From positions 6,679,353 to 6,743,352 of the forward strand of contig BDGG01000001.1 of NCBI GenBank assembly GCA_001949185.1: a stretch of 64,000 nucleotides of DNA, read 5' to 3'. A model generated the notes under the pieces. It was not told where the DNA came from, did not search any database, and was given only the letters and a program-made list of their open reading frames with translations. The stretch comes from Ramazzottius varieornatus (lineage: Eukaryota > Tardigrada > Eutardigrada > Parachela > Ramazzottiidae). Below, one piece after another: positions 34,601 through 45,124 of the stretch. Position numbers and translations under genes: made by a program. Every line of letters begins with the position of its first letter. Position 1 is the stretch's first letter.

Positions 34601-37600
34601 TGAAGCGTGGAGGTAGAGTATTGAGGCGATTATGAGGGTAATTTGAGACTAAACGCAATCGAAGCGAATTCAATCTTCACAAAACGGCAACAATGAAAAT
34701 GGTAAAGCGGCTTTACGATAGGGCTAAGTCTCCCCGATCAGAGTGTAAGCTTACTCCGCCCAGGTTTAGTGTCTGACGTTGGACTGTTTTGCATGATGAG
34801 AAGGCCGTGTGTGCTGGTGCTACAGTTGTGCGAAAGTTAGAGTACAAAGTCTGGCTCCGGTAATATACAAAGTGCACATAGTAAAGTAGTCGAGTCGGCA
34901 CTTTTTCCCCATTGTGGCTGTTTGTTGTGGCAGGGTCGTTAAAATATTAGCCCGACTATTCTCTTCTTTGCCTTCGCCATGGCGTCATCGGCATCGATGA
35001 AGTTATTCGTCGCTGATGTCTTTCGCAAGTTCACCTCCGCTAAACGTGATCGCTGTTCTTCGACTTATGAAGCCGGAAGTCGCTGTAGTGATTTTGAGGA
35101 ATACGAGCAGGATTATACGTTACATGATATTGAGGATATTCTGAACGATTCTGATATGGCGACGGCGACTGCGCGAGTTCATTCGAACTCGTTTCGGAGG
35201 ATGGAGGTCAATGAGAGTCTGGCGCATCCGAGGAGACACCAGAGGAACCCAAAGCTCAAAGGAAGGCATGACTTGAGTTCGGGTTTTGAGGAGATTAGCC
35301 TGAGTAGCGAATCGGAGAGGTCGTACGTTGATCGGGGAACTCACTCTTCCTCAAAGTCCAGCGGTGTGGTCTCGCATCGGTCAGTGTCCAGTGGCTTCCA
35401 GGAAGAGGATCTGTTTCCTTCACAAGCTGCTACTGGAGCAATTATCTGGTGCGAAGTGGACACACATGGCCAAAATGTGGGACCGGTGTCGGTTCGGGTT
35501 CGACGTAAGGCTTCTTTCGCGCATAAAAACGCGTAGCACTTTTCTGTCTTGCGAATTGCAACACTTCTTGTTTTCTGACATGTCCGATCTCTTGGGCAAA
35601 AAATGTTTTACTTTGAGTTTTCCCGAAACAGTGGCCTTAGAAGAATAATCGTAGAAAATTATCGAAACAGCCTTAAATAACGGCGTTAGAAAAAACAATT
35701 ATCGAAAATGATCTAAAATCATCTAAAATTATCGAAAATTATCGACACGTCATTTCCTTAATGGAAAAGTGCGTGATTCGTTTCTCAGATAATTATGTTT
35801 GAGTTTGAGTTATGATGAGAAAAATTCCGATGACATTTTTGACTTACTTATTGTGTTGGGGATCTTTGGACTGTTTCGTTGACAGTTACGCTTCGCTCAC
35901 TGACTTGCGTCCAAGCAGTGAGGAACTCACTCGCGCACAACTTTGTGGTACGCTAGACAGACCGCGATTTGCGCGAGAAAGCTTTTTCCCTTGTGGTACT
36001 GATCTCGTTGCCTAATTTTCATTCTCATTCGATCGTTCACAGCCAATTACAATTACGATCAGATTTTTTCTTCGCAGCACAGTTAACAAGCGCTGGTTCG
36101 AAATGAACTGAGCCACCTAATTTTCTCCGCTTGATTGAGCCCATCGAGGGAAAGCTACCGCACAATATGTAGCTTTCAATTACTAAAAACAAGCTGCTCT
36201 CATGTAGGAGCTTTCGGAAAACTTCACTTCGAGAAATTACACTAGCGCATTTCGATCAACAAAACAAAGCGGGGAAAACAGACAGAATATGCCTTTGTAG
36301 TCTCCAGCTTCACTGTTGATTTAGCACATCTCGGCATCAGAAACTCTGTGTCATTTACAATACTTTCCTGTCTTTTTTTCTTCAGTATTTGTCTAGAGAG
36401 AATCGTTTTCTTATTAATTTCGGTTTATATCTTTTAGCGCCGTCCGGGAAGACCGTGCCAGTTCACGTGAGCGGTTCAGCAGCCACCAAGTTCCGTGCCG
36501 AGTACATCCCCACCGAAGTGGGCCCGCACACCATTACCGTGCAGTATGCGGAAACGCCCATTTCAGGAAGTCCTTTCACCTGCAACGTTTACGATGCCTC
36601 ACGCATACGCGTCACCGACATTGGGCCCGGCATTGTTGGGCGACCTGTCAAATTTCAAGGTCCGCTTTGTTTTGGGTTTACTTAGCCTTTGGCCATGCTT
36701 GACTACCCTCTCATAATTCTCCTCTACGCTAAGTCAACATGAGGGTACTCTTCTGATGATTGGTTGTGCTTTACAGTGGACGCTAGTCAAGCTGGAGAAG
36801 GCAAACTTGACATTAGTGTTACTTCCGGTGGCGCTATCGTCCATGCTGAAATTACCCAGATTAGCCGCGGCGGAAAATATGAAGTTTCTTTCATACCAAG
36901 GGATGTTAATCCACATTTTGTCGATATCCAGTTTAACGATACCCAAGTCGACGGTAAGGAAAGAAAATTCACGTTTTCAAAAATTCAACGTTCCAACTCA
37001 AGTTGTAATAGGTTATCTTAAGTGGCGCACGCTTCCAGCTAGTAACAATGAAAAGGTGCAGCACTTGGGATAACGATACTGTACGCATCTTTTACCGACC
37101 TTCCAAATATTACTCAGACTTGTTTTCTTATTATTTTCAATTGACTACCGCGGTAGTGTTGTACCCTACTATTAGTTTTCGACTTTACTACGATAACTTT
37201 ACGTAGGATTTTCATTCTGCTTTACGATCATATGACTCGTTGATGACTTCCGGAATTTTTAATGATTAATGTGGACATTTCAGGTGCGCCCTTCCGGTGT
37301 GAGATTATTGACGGGAGCCGTAGTTTGGCCGAAGGCGATGGACTGAAACGGGCTTGTGTGGGCGAGACCGCTTGGTTCGAGATCGATCCACGTGGTCCGC
37401 CGATCGCCGAAGCCGAAGTCAGCATCAGCTCGCCATCGGGAACCCGAGTTTCCACGACGGGCCGGAAGACCTCCCGGGGTACTTTCAGGTTCGAGTATGT
37501 CCCGACAGAAGTGGGACCACATAAGATCGCCTGCAAGTACGCCGAGACGGCGCTCAACGGTAGTCCCTTCACATGCCAGGTAAGAGTCTGTCTTTCAGAT

Positions 37601-40600
37601 GGGACAAAGCTACACAAATTTTACAAGGTCGTTCAGCCAATAACACTGGAAATATGCACCACTTGCGAAAGCAATCAGACTGGACAAGATGGTTTTTCCC
37701 GAATGGCGCACTCTCTCAGCTTATAACACACAGCATGTACGCCACTTGGAAAGACAATCTTGTCGATTTTGATTGCCGACCTCCTCAAAATACTCGGTTA
37801 GTAACTCTGGTTGTTTCAGGTGTATGATCCAAGAGCTGTGAGGGTGGGTGAGCTGCATGATGGATACGTCAACAAAGAATACACGTTCCAAGTGGATACA
37901 TCGATGGCTGGCCAAGGCGACGTCGAAGTGGAGATTGATGCCGGTGGAAGACAGATCAAGCCGGTCGTCAGGAAAGGGAGAGATGGACTGTGTGATGTCA
38001 GTTTCACGCCACGGGAAGCTGGACCACATGGCATTACTGTAAGCATTTCACGTGCACGGCTGATTGTTATGAACAACGTTGACAGTAGTTCAGCGTTGGA
38101 CAGTACGGTATTGAGTTTCGGTTGCGACGATGGATGAAAAGTTGAGAAAAAGGCCAATACGCGCGTTGCACATGTGAGACCGGGCTGCAATTTTCAAGTG
38201 AAACCAAAACCGAAAGTTCAAGCTCACAAGCCAGACTGAACTGACACGATCAGCTTTTTGTGGTCTAGGTGTACATCAGATATTAGCGTGTGTGACAGCC
38301 ATCTTCCCTAATGGCCACTCTAGTACATGTTCCCCTGTTGTTTTTAGGTTAAATTCTCCAACCGTGTGGTTCCGGGTTCGCCTTTCAAAATGACCGTCCA
38401 CGACCCCAGCAAGGTAACCGCCAGCGGCGACGGACTCAAACGCGCCTGCGTCGGTGAAGTGGCATGGTTCGAGATTGACCCACACGGACCGGCCACCGCC
38501 GAAGCCGACGTCAAGATTACTTCCCCCTCAGGTACTCGTGTCGCCACCAACATCTCCCGTACCAGCCGCGGCATCTTCCGTGTCGAGTTCACACCCTCGG
38601 AAGTCGGTCCCCACAAGATTGCCTGCAAGTACGCCGACACGCCACTGACCGGCAGTCCTTTCATCTGCGAGGCTTATGACCCGCGGCAAGTCAATGTGAA
38701 GGACATTCACGATGGCTTTGTGGGCAAAGAGTCCGTCTTCCGCATTGATGCCACCATGGCCGGGCTAGGTGATGTTCAAGTCGAGATTGAACATCAAGGT
38801 AGAATGGTGAAAGCGACGATGAAGGAAACTGCCAAGGGGATGTATGAAGCGTCGTTCACCCCTAGAGACGCTGGTCCGCATGGAATTACGGTAACACCAT
38901 TGGTCTGCTTAGAAATCACTACTTCATTTTGGAATGCCGAAGTTTGGAATATTGCGTCGTTTGATCTGGGTACTGTTTCGTTTACTTTGTCCTAACGCGC
39001 AGTTGTGGCTGCTCATTCCACGGTAGACTGCGTAGCCAAAACTGGAAACAGTTACATTGCCCCGATTAAGTGGCGCACTTATGTGAAGGACAGTTAGTGA
39101 TCTCTTTTTCTTCTTTTCTAGGTGAAGTTCCTGAACCATGTGGTGCCAGGTAGTCCTTTTAGGATGCAGGTCCACGATCCCAGCCAGTTCCGCGTGACTG
39201 GTGACGGTCTGACTCGAGCCTGCGTCGGCGAAACAGCCTGGTTTGAGATCGATCCTCGTGGAGCCGCTGGTGCGAACGCCGAGGTCGGAGTCAAGATCAC
39301 TTCACCGTCGGGAGGCAAAGTCAACCCTGTAATCACCAGGACTTCTCGTGGTCTCATCCGCGTCGAGTACGTCCCGTCAGAAGTCGGCCCTCATCGCATT
39401 TCCGTCAAGTATGCCGGCACGGCCTTGACGGGCAGTCCCTTCACCTGTGAAGTGTATGATCCACGCAAAGTCCGGGTGGAGGATCTGCATGATGGATACG
39501 TCGGCAAAGAAAACACCTTCAAGGTACGCAAAAATGGGACCAGTAAACCATTTGACCAAACCTATTGCAGCAAAAGCCACAAATGCGAACTGATAACTGT
39601 ATGTAGGTTGATGCCTCGCAAGCTGGTCTGGGGGAGATCACTGTCGACATCTCCAGCGGTCGTCGTGACGTTCCCTGCAATCTGCGCAAGACGTCCACAC
39701 CCGGTGTCATCGAAGTGTCCTTTACGCCGCGGGACGCCGGTCCACACGAAATCAACGTCAAGTTCGTCAACAAAGTCGTCCCCAACAGTCCCTTCCACAT
39801 CAACGTCCACGATGCCAGTCTGATCCGCGTGACGGGTGACGGTCTCAAACGAGCTAAGGTGGGCGAGAAGGCTTGGCTTAACGTCGAGATGAAGGGTGGT
39901 GTCCCGCTGGACGCCAACGATTTGGAGGTTGAAGTGAGCGCGCCCAATGGAGCGAAGTTACCGGTGAAGCTGAGCCAGCAAGGCAAGAGTGGCGCGGTGA
40001 GGGGCGAGTTCGTGCCGAAAGTGGTGGGTCCTCACCGTGTGGAAGTTACATTTGTGGGTAGTCCGATCAGCGGAAGCCCGTGGACTTGTGAAGTGTATGA
40101 TCCTAGCATGATCAAGATCAAAGACTTCCCGGAGAATGTTTACGTTGGGGAAACCAACGCATTCGAAGGTACGTAGAAAATCGTAGAAAAAGGCCAAGTC
40201 GATTAAGAAGACGCCGTTCGCAGAGACATGCGAACTCAACTTCAAGACGCTTTGCATGTTCGGAAATGCTTCTGAATTACCTTTTACACATCATTTTTGA
40301 TTTTGGTGATTTGCCCTCTGTGTTTTTCTTACATGGGAAGGCGGGTAAGCGAAACGTCCACGATCTTTATCATTAGTGGCGCATGCTTCTAGCCAGTAAC
40401 AACTGAAAGTGACAATTTACGTTTCGTTTGCTGGCCTCGTATTTCTTTCTCACTTTGTCTAATTTTTGCTTTTTGTTTTGTAGTGGTTAGCAAGGATGCC
40501 GGTAACGCCGAACTGACAGTCAAGCTTTTCGGCCCATCAGGCCAACCTCTGCCAGTGGAGCTTCTCGACAGCTACGACGGCCACAAGATTCGCTTCACTC

Positions 40601-43120
40601 CAACGGAAGCCGGTAAACATAAGCTGCATGTCTATTTTGGCGGTGACGAGATCCCTGGCAGCCCCTTCACGTTTATGGTGGAAGAGCCAGGCATCCCGAC
40701 GGCGTCAGGCGACGGCCTGATCTGGGCCATGGCTGACGAACCAGCCAGCTTCCGGGTCGACGCCACCGGGCTTCGTGGCAAATTGGACGTCACTGTCCAC
40801 GGACCTTCACGGGCCGCCAAGACCACCATCTCACAAGAGAAGAGCCAAGGCGTGTATAAAGTGACGTACTTACCACCGGAAGTGGGCGTCTACGATATCA
40901 AGATTGTGTGGAACGGAAAGGAAATACCAGGTGAGAAAAACTGTAGGAAACCGGCAAGACCAGCTCGTCGATCAATCAGCCGATACATACGCACGGTATG
41001 ACACTGTTCAAAACTTGGGCGATCTGACGGAATTGTGTGAATTTTTTTCAGGAAGTCCTTTCCATCCGAAAGTGTTCGATCCAACCAAAGTCCGCGTGGT
41101 CGGTGGTTGGCCGGCTCATTTAGACGAGAAAGACCGTATCCGAATGCGAGTGGGTGAAGAGAAGAAATTAGTCTTCGATGTCAGTGAAGCTGGACCTGGC
41201 AAGCTTTCCGCAGAGATTCGAGGTCCCAGCGGCCTCATCCCGGTCAGGTTAGAAAGTGCCGGTAAGGACCGCGTCAAAGTCACCTTCACGGCTGTAGCGG
41301 AAGGACACCACGACTGTCACTTCTGGTGGTCCGAACAGCCCATCCCCCATTCGCCCTTACCTGGCTGGGCCGAACCCGCCGCCATCCCCATCGACGCTTC
41401 CAGAGTCAGGTTGAGAGGCAAAGGTCTGACGGAAGCGAAAGTCAAGGAAGAAGCCGAGTTCATCATCGATGGCTCTGACGGTAATTCAACCCCTAGGATA
41501 AATCTGCGGCTCGGCAAACAAACCTAACAAGATTATTTTCCCAAATGACGCACATTTCCGATGTTGTTAGCAGAAACTGGGAAAAAAACATCGTATCGAG
41601 TTTGACAGTTTCCTCAAGTGGCGCATGTGGCAAGTATTATGAACTGACGAAATGCGCCATTCGGAAAAATCATCTTGTCCAGTCTGGTTGTTTCCCAAGT
41701 GACGCACATTTCCAGTGCTGTTGGCTGTAAGCGCGCGCCACGTGGGACAGCGATCTTGTCGAGTTCGTGTGCCTAGGTCTTAGTCCATCTCGATGATCGG
41801 AATATACACCTGTGGTTGATCTTTCCAGCTGGGCCGGGTGAGCCGGAAGTACTGATAAGTGGTATCAAGGCGGATATCCCGGTGACACTGGAACACTTAG
41901 GCAACAACGTCTACAAAGCAACGTACGTCGCGCAACACAGCGGAGCGTACCTCCTCACCGTAAAATGGTCCGGTGATGTGGTGAAAGGCTGTCCGTACAA
42001 GCTCAACGTGGCTGCCGCCACGGATTCAACCAAGGTGGTGGTTAATACGGAGAACCTAAGGTCCGCTGAAATCGACAAACCTGTCAAGGCGTTCATCGAC
42101 ACACGACGCGCCGGACCTGGTAAGAACACTGCGAAGCCTTGACAGTATCTTTTGGGACGGAGTGTTAGATCGGGTTAACTTTTCCAGGTGAACTGTCCGT
42201 GCACTGTCAAGGTCCGACGAAACAGGCTTTTTGCGAACTTTACGACCACCATGATGGTACTTACACGCTACACATCCGGCCAGCAGAAGCCGGTCGGCAC
42301 TTGCTAACTATCAAGTACAACGGCCAACACGTACCAGGTATGTTCCACTTCCACACAATCCGGGTAGATAATATAGAGGGCGGCTAGGACGGTTCATTGC
42401 TTTTGCAGGAAGTCCATTCGCCATGAAGATCGCGGGAACGCCTGACGCCAGTAAGGTCCGCGTGTATGGTCCCGGTGTCAATCACGGCGTGTTAGCCACA
42501 TACCAAAGTCGTTTCATGTGCGAGACGAAAGGCGCGGGAGCTGGTCAGTTGACCGTACGTGTCCGTGGACCAAAAGGTAGGTATGGAGATAATCTGGGGC
42601 GTCAGCTGACGACTCAAACATGTTTTTTCCAAGTGGCGCCGCTTATCAGCTAAGAACAATGGTAACGTGCGCCACTTGCCGCGGTCTTTCAAGTGACGCA
42701 CACTTTTGGCCAATAACAATGGAACCGTGCGCCACATGAGACAACGATGGTATTGAATTTAGTTACATTCATTTAATCGATGTCTTGGCTATAGGTGCCT
42801 TCCGTGTGGAGATGCAGCGAGAGAGTCAAAAGGATCGCACCATCTTGTGCAAGTACGATCCAACAGAGCCCGGTGATTACCGCATCGAGGTAAAATGGTC
42901 CGGTGAGCATGTGCCCGGTTCGCCCTTCAACATATGGATCTTCGATACAGAAGAAGAGCTCAATCGCTACCTGCGCACTGGTGAAGTACCCCGAGCGGCG
43001 AGTCCACTGGGTTTCGCGCCCCTATCCGAGTATACGTACGGTAACGGTGCCTTCTCGACACCGCCACCCCTGCCTGCGACGTCTTACTCGCAGTGGAGAA
43101 GAGGATCTGCGGACATATAA
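22623..43120 (+). CDS. jbug: Filamin, jitterbug type: three CH domains and ~28 filamin repeats
   Basis: Actin cross-linking scaffold of the cell cortex. Thirty-one exons (first 22623-23022, then 25422-25611, 25922-26204, 26292-26606; last 42795-43120) sum to 8973 nt, 2990 aa. CH1: IDFIDGVNLIALIEVL. CH2: GVALCGILEYCKPGLFPNW. A third CH, TDWNDGRVVGALVKSLGG, is the mark of Drosophila Jitterbug, since ordinary filamins have two. About 28 immunoglobulin-like filamin repeats follow, each ending in a GSPF-type strand (for example ISGSPFTC, VVPGSPF). Repeats about 15-22 form four copies of a two-repeat unit whose second member starts with RACVGETAWFEIDP. The tail after the last repeat is about 58 residues (ends RRGSADI). 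No vertebrate-style hinge is obvious. Introns are mostly 70-500 bp, and many carry the palindromic repeat. Exons 34077-34223 and 36438-36659 flank an alternative first exon (separate entry). Dimerisation through the last repeat is inferred from the family. Confidence 0.92.
23023..25421. other. Large first coding intron of filamin
   Basis: This 2.4-kb intron interrupts CH1 between KLVNI and GNQDIVEG. Several open frames of 90-110 codons occur on both strands but show no splice or domain support. One minus-strand frame (starting at 23465) has a hydrophobic N terminus and a Gly/Arg-rich middle (see findings). The intron's length is typical of one that holds enhancers, but no motif could be assigned. 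Confidence 0.4.
27210..27272. repeat. Intronic palindrome family, filamin intron copy
   Basis: CGTTTTCCTAAGTGGCGC, loop CTCAGCTAATAACACTG, then CGTGCGCCACTTGGGAAA. The preceding ACAAGATC and following AGTCTTGAC extend the pairing. It lies in intron 27143-27545. Confidence 0.8.
30122..30184 (+). other. Possible alternative donor adding a 21-residue Ser-rich insert in filamin
   Basis: The exon starting at 29810 can end at a donor after 30121 (AAAT|GTATGA), which joins VEIK to SPSGRTV in the next exon. It can also end at a second GT after 30184 (GCATG|GTGTGT). The 63 bases between stay open (MTSSSSSSTYTQSYSHSSQ) and both donors are phase 1, so either product remains in frame. The strong Ser/Tyr composition suggests it may be translated. 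This is inference; the first donor gives the canonical repeat. Confidence 0.4.
32817..32876. repeat. Intronic palindrome family, filamin intron copy
   Basis: CCCAAGTGGCGCACG, loop of about 22 bp, CGTGCGTCACTTGGGA. It lies in intron 32681-32963. Confidence 0.8.
34979..35504 (+). CDS. jbug: Alternative first exon of filamin (short isoform lacking the CH domains)
   Basis: Within the 2.2-kb intron 34224-36437, an open frame begins at ATG 34979 (context GCCATGG) and runs 175 codons to a good donor (CGAC|GTAAGG). It is phase 1, exactly the phase of the acceptor at 36438, and matches the normal upstream exon (34077-34223), also phase 1. Its last residues (IIWCEVDTHGQNVGPVSVRVR) imitate the first strands of a filamin repeat, so the spliced product rebuilds the broken repeat (about number 14) as VSVRVRPPSGKTVPVHV. 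The rest is a Ser/Glu-rich, probably unstructured leader (SSGFEEISLSSESERSY). The predicted isoform has 1585 aa and about 15 repeats with no actin-binding domain. Known filamins, such as Drosophila Cheerio, also make short isoforms from internal starts. The promoter itself was not identified. Confidence 0.75.
37014..37072. repeat. Intronic palindrome family, filamin intron copy
   Basis: ATCTTAAGTGGCGCACGC, loop CCAGCTAGTAACAATG, GTGCAGCACTTGGGAT. It lies in intron 36954-37283. Confidence 0.75.
37635..37752. repeat. Intronic palindrome family, one partial and one full copy in a filamin intron
   Basis: The partial copy 37635-37668 has the loop and right arm (AATAACACTGGAAATATGCA, then CCACTTGC). 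The full copy 37692-37752 has TTTTTCCCGAATGGCGCAC and GTACGCCACTTGGAAA. It is followed by the typical tail ACAATCTTGTCGATTTTG. Both lie in intron 37580-37819. Confidence 0.7.
39064..39082. repeat. Intronic palindrome family, half copy
   Basis: Only the left arm, GATTAAGTGGCGCACTTATG, is recognisable, in filamin intron 38891-39121. It is probably a deletion remnant. Confidence 0.45.
40371..40410. repeat. Intronic palindrome family, half copy
   Basis: The left arm and loop (AGTGGCGCATGCTTCTAGCC, then AGTAACAACTG) are present and the right arm is lost. It lies in filamin intron 40169-40483. Confidence 0.5.
41538..41748. repeat. Intronic palindrome family, three tandem copies in one filamin intron
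   Basis: Copies at about 41538-41582 (diverged), 41611-41668 (CTCAAGTGGCGCATG, then ATGCGCCATTCGG) and 41692-41748 (CCCAAGTGACGCAC, then GCGCGCCACGTGGGA). Each is followed by CATCTTGTCCAGTYTG- or CGATCTTGTCGAGTTCG-like sequence. They fill most of intron 41481-41828. Confidence 0.7.
42626..42741. repeat. Intronic palindrome family, two tandem copies in a filamin intron
   Basis: The first, 42626-42678, is TTTTCCAAGTGGCGCCGC, loop CAGCTAAGAACAATGG, CGTGCGCCACTTG. The second, 42687-42741, is TTTCAAGTGACGCACAC, loop GGCCAATAACAATGG, CGTGCGCCACATGAGA. They occupy about half of intron 42577-42794. Confidence 0.8.
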
Positions 43121-43555
43121 CATTTGGGTTTGGTGTCCTGCTTTAGAGAGTTATTCAGCTTATTGCCCTGAATCAAAAGTCTTCCTACCAATCGACTTAC
43201 TTATCTATCACCTCTGTTGGTTTTTGCCTAGATTTGAAAAGTTTATTATCTCTAGATATCAGTCTAGAAAATGTCTACGAGTACTGTACAAAATTAAAGA
43301 CGCTACGTTTTGCTTCGGTGTGAGACACAAAGCGTAGTGAATCGCGAAACTTCCCGGAATTCAGGGCTCGCATTGCCAGAAGGGTAATGAAAACCTCAAC
43401 CAGGATTTTCTTGGCTTGGGCGCTCTGACAGTACTGGTAAGTTTTGTCAGGTGATCATTGTTTTCTGTCATTTATGCAAGAGAATTATGCCAGGATTAAG
43501 GTGGTCGCTTGGCACGGGGCTCCGGATGCGGTTCGATTATGCACTTCCACTACTG

Positions 43556-43564
43556 TATAAAAAG
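43556..43564 (+). promoter_or_regulatory. TATA box of small secreted-protein gene
   Basis: TATAAAAAG stands 90 bp before the ATG at 43654, a normal position for a strongly expressed metazoan gene with a short leader. Confidence 0.6.
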
Positions 43565-43653
43565 GCAATGTCAGGACCTTTCGTCCTCACTGCATTTTCG
43601 AACTTTTTCTGATTTAGTTTCTTCCTTTGGGTGCCCTTTAGAGCCAAAGTAGC

Positions 43654-44520
43654 ATGGCTCGCTACCTGAGGATCGCTTTGTTTGCGGCATGCGTGGCTTT
43701 GATGTTGACAACCAGTATGGGTGCACCTCAACCTAATGGTCGTTTCCGACCAATTTCCATTTCTAGTCTACGAACCACCACCTCAACCACTCCGCGCACC
43801 ACCTCAACCACTCGACGACGTGAGTAGCTGTTCCGCAGATAGAATAATTTTGGTGGCGCTTCACAGCGACTGATGAATCTGTTCGTGGGCCGCCGGACGG
43901 CACCAGTGACCTGCGGAGCATTTTTCAACGTATATTTTTAGAAGAAAAAAGACGCATACTGTTCCTACTTAACCGATCAATGTCTTCGTAGATTCAGGAC
44001 ATCCATACCCAGATCCATATCCATTCCCAGCTCCAGCATATTTATATCTGCAAAGAGGAGACGCGCAGCGTATGCAGGTGGGCGGGCCGAAAGATATCGG
44101 ACATTCTCCACTGACCACGAAGCGTACGACCACGAGTACGACCAGGCGAGGCCCAGGAGGTAAATATACTGTATTCCCTCGAAAGTTCTGCCCAGTCACA
44201 TGACAGGCCCATAAAATAATCCCGGGGACCTTCTGACTGGACCACAATCACCCGAGGCCTAATTTTTGGGCCTGTCATGTGACTGCGCAGAACTTTCGAG
44301 GGAATATAGTATATGACTGAATGTCGTGCTACTCTGGAGTTTGGGTTCTGAAGCTGAGTTTTTCATGTTAGGAAATGGGGCTGTCCAGCCTTTCAACGGC
44401 GCTAATGTCAAGGATATTCCTATGTCATCAACGGAAATTCTTTCTAGTTATCGAGCGATGCGCATAGCTATTCGTACTCGCGTACGCCCGATGCGTCACC
44501 CTCAGCCTTCGCTCAATTAA
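43654..44520 (+). CDS. Secreted Thr/Pro/Arg-rich protein, 160 aa, unknown function
   Basis: Three exons (43654-43819, 43992-44159, 44372-44520) sum to 161 codons in one frame. The signal peptide is clear (MARYLRIALFAACVALMLTT, then SMGAPQP). The mature chain has two Thr/Arg-rich tracts (TTTSTTPRTTSTTRRR and KRTTTSTTRRGPGG), a Pro/Tyr tract (HPYPDPYPFPAPAYLYL) and an Arg-rich C terminus. There are no cysteines in the mature part. The composition suggests an O-glycosylated or matrix/cuticle-type secreted protein; no family is recognised. The second intron is largely filled by a palindromic MITE (44164-44314), which begins four bases after the exon. A TATA box lies 90 bp upstream. Confidence 0.6.
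44164..44314. repeat. Palindromic MITE inside an intron, ~51-bp arms
   Basis: The left arm begins ATATACTGTATTCCCTCGAA and runs into CAGTCACATGACAGGCCCA. The right arm is its reverse complement with few mismatches and ends GAGGGAATATAGTATAT. The element starts within a few bases of the 5' splice site of intron 44160-44371. Confidence 0.85.
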
Positions 44521-44524
44521 GTTA

Positions 44525-44650
44525 GTACCGTCATGCTTCTTGAACTTCGCGAAATAACGTCACAAAGCGCGTAGAGTTTACGGGTATGATAATGCATACA
44601 GCACACACTTGTCATGACGTAATTCGCGAAGTTCAAGAAGCATTACAGTA
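44525..44650. repeat. Palindromic MITE, TACTGTAAT family, copy B
   Basis: The arms are TACCGTCATGCTTCTTGAAC with TTCGCGAA, and TTCGCGAAGTTCAAGAAGCA with TTACAGTA. The outer 19 bases match copy A (14417-14542), while the inner parts differ. It follows the stop codon of the secreted-protein gene by a few bases. Confidence 0.8.
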
Positions 44651-44876
44651 AATAAGCAATACGGTATTCTTCCAGAGGATGAAAAACCTTTCAATAATTC
44701 TTCTGTGAGACGTACAACAAAAACGCTGAGAACCGACTGCTTTATGTGAACCCCAAATAGGGTATTGTAAGGTTTGGTGCCAGAACCATGTGCATGCAAG
44801 AGATTTCCGTGCTGACCCATCTGAGTTTTCGCTCTCGTCACCTACTGTACAGCCATTCGTCATATGGCTGATGACG

Positions 44877-44885
44877 TATAAAATA
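44877..44885 (+). promoter_or_regulatory. TATA box
   Basis: TATAAAATA sits 107 bp before the ATG at 44984. Confidence 0.55.
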
Positions 44886-44983
44886 CAGCTCTAAAGCTTG
44901 CAGAACGACTTGTTCAGTTGTTCTACGTATACTGTCAGTTCCGCATTCGGAACTGCGTTATCCTCCTTTACTAACTGCTTGAG

Positions 44984-45124
44984 ATGTCACTTCCCAGGAT
45001 CACCATCCTACTCATCCGAGCTTTCCTGCTGCTGACCATCGCGACTTCTGGACTAGTCGATGCTGACTGCGACCAGGACTGTCGTTCTCTAGCCAGACGA
45101 GAGGACAATCATATCGACCTCTGA
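44984..45124 (+). CDS. Candidate secreted peptide, 46 aa
   Basis: Too short for a standard ORF search. It starts at the ATG in GAGATGTCACTT and encodes a clear signal peptide (ITILLIRAFLLLTIATSG) and a short tail with two cysteines and a dibasic site (DADCDQDCRSLARRE), then a stop. A TATA box precedes it. Directly downstream, a different frame stays open to about 45389 and is Cys-containing (WYTTCYRAGE, then IAGCYI, then CCSCY). The real gene may therefore continue through an unrecognised intron, or the frame may be broken. No family is recognised. Confidence 0.4.
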   Translation: MSLPRITILLIRAFLLLTIATSGLVDADCDQDCRSLARREDNHIDL

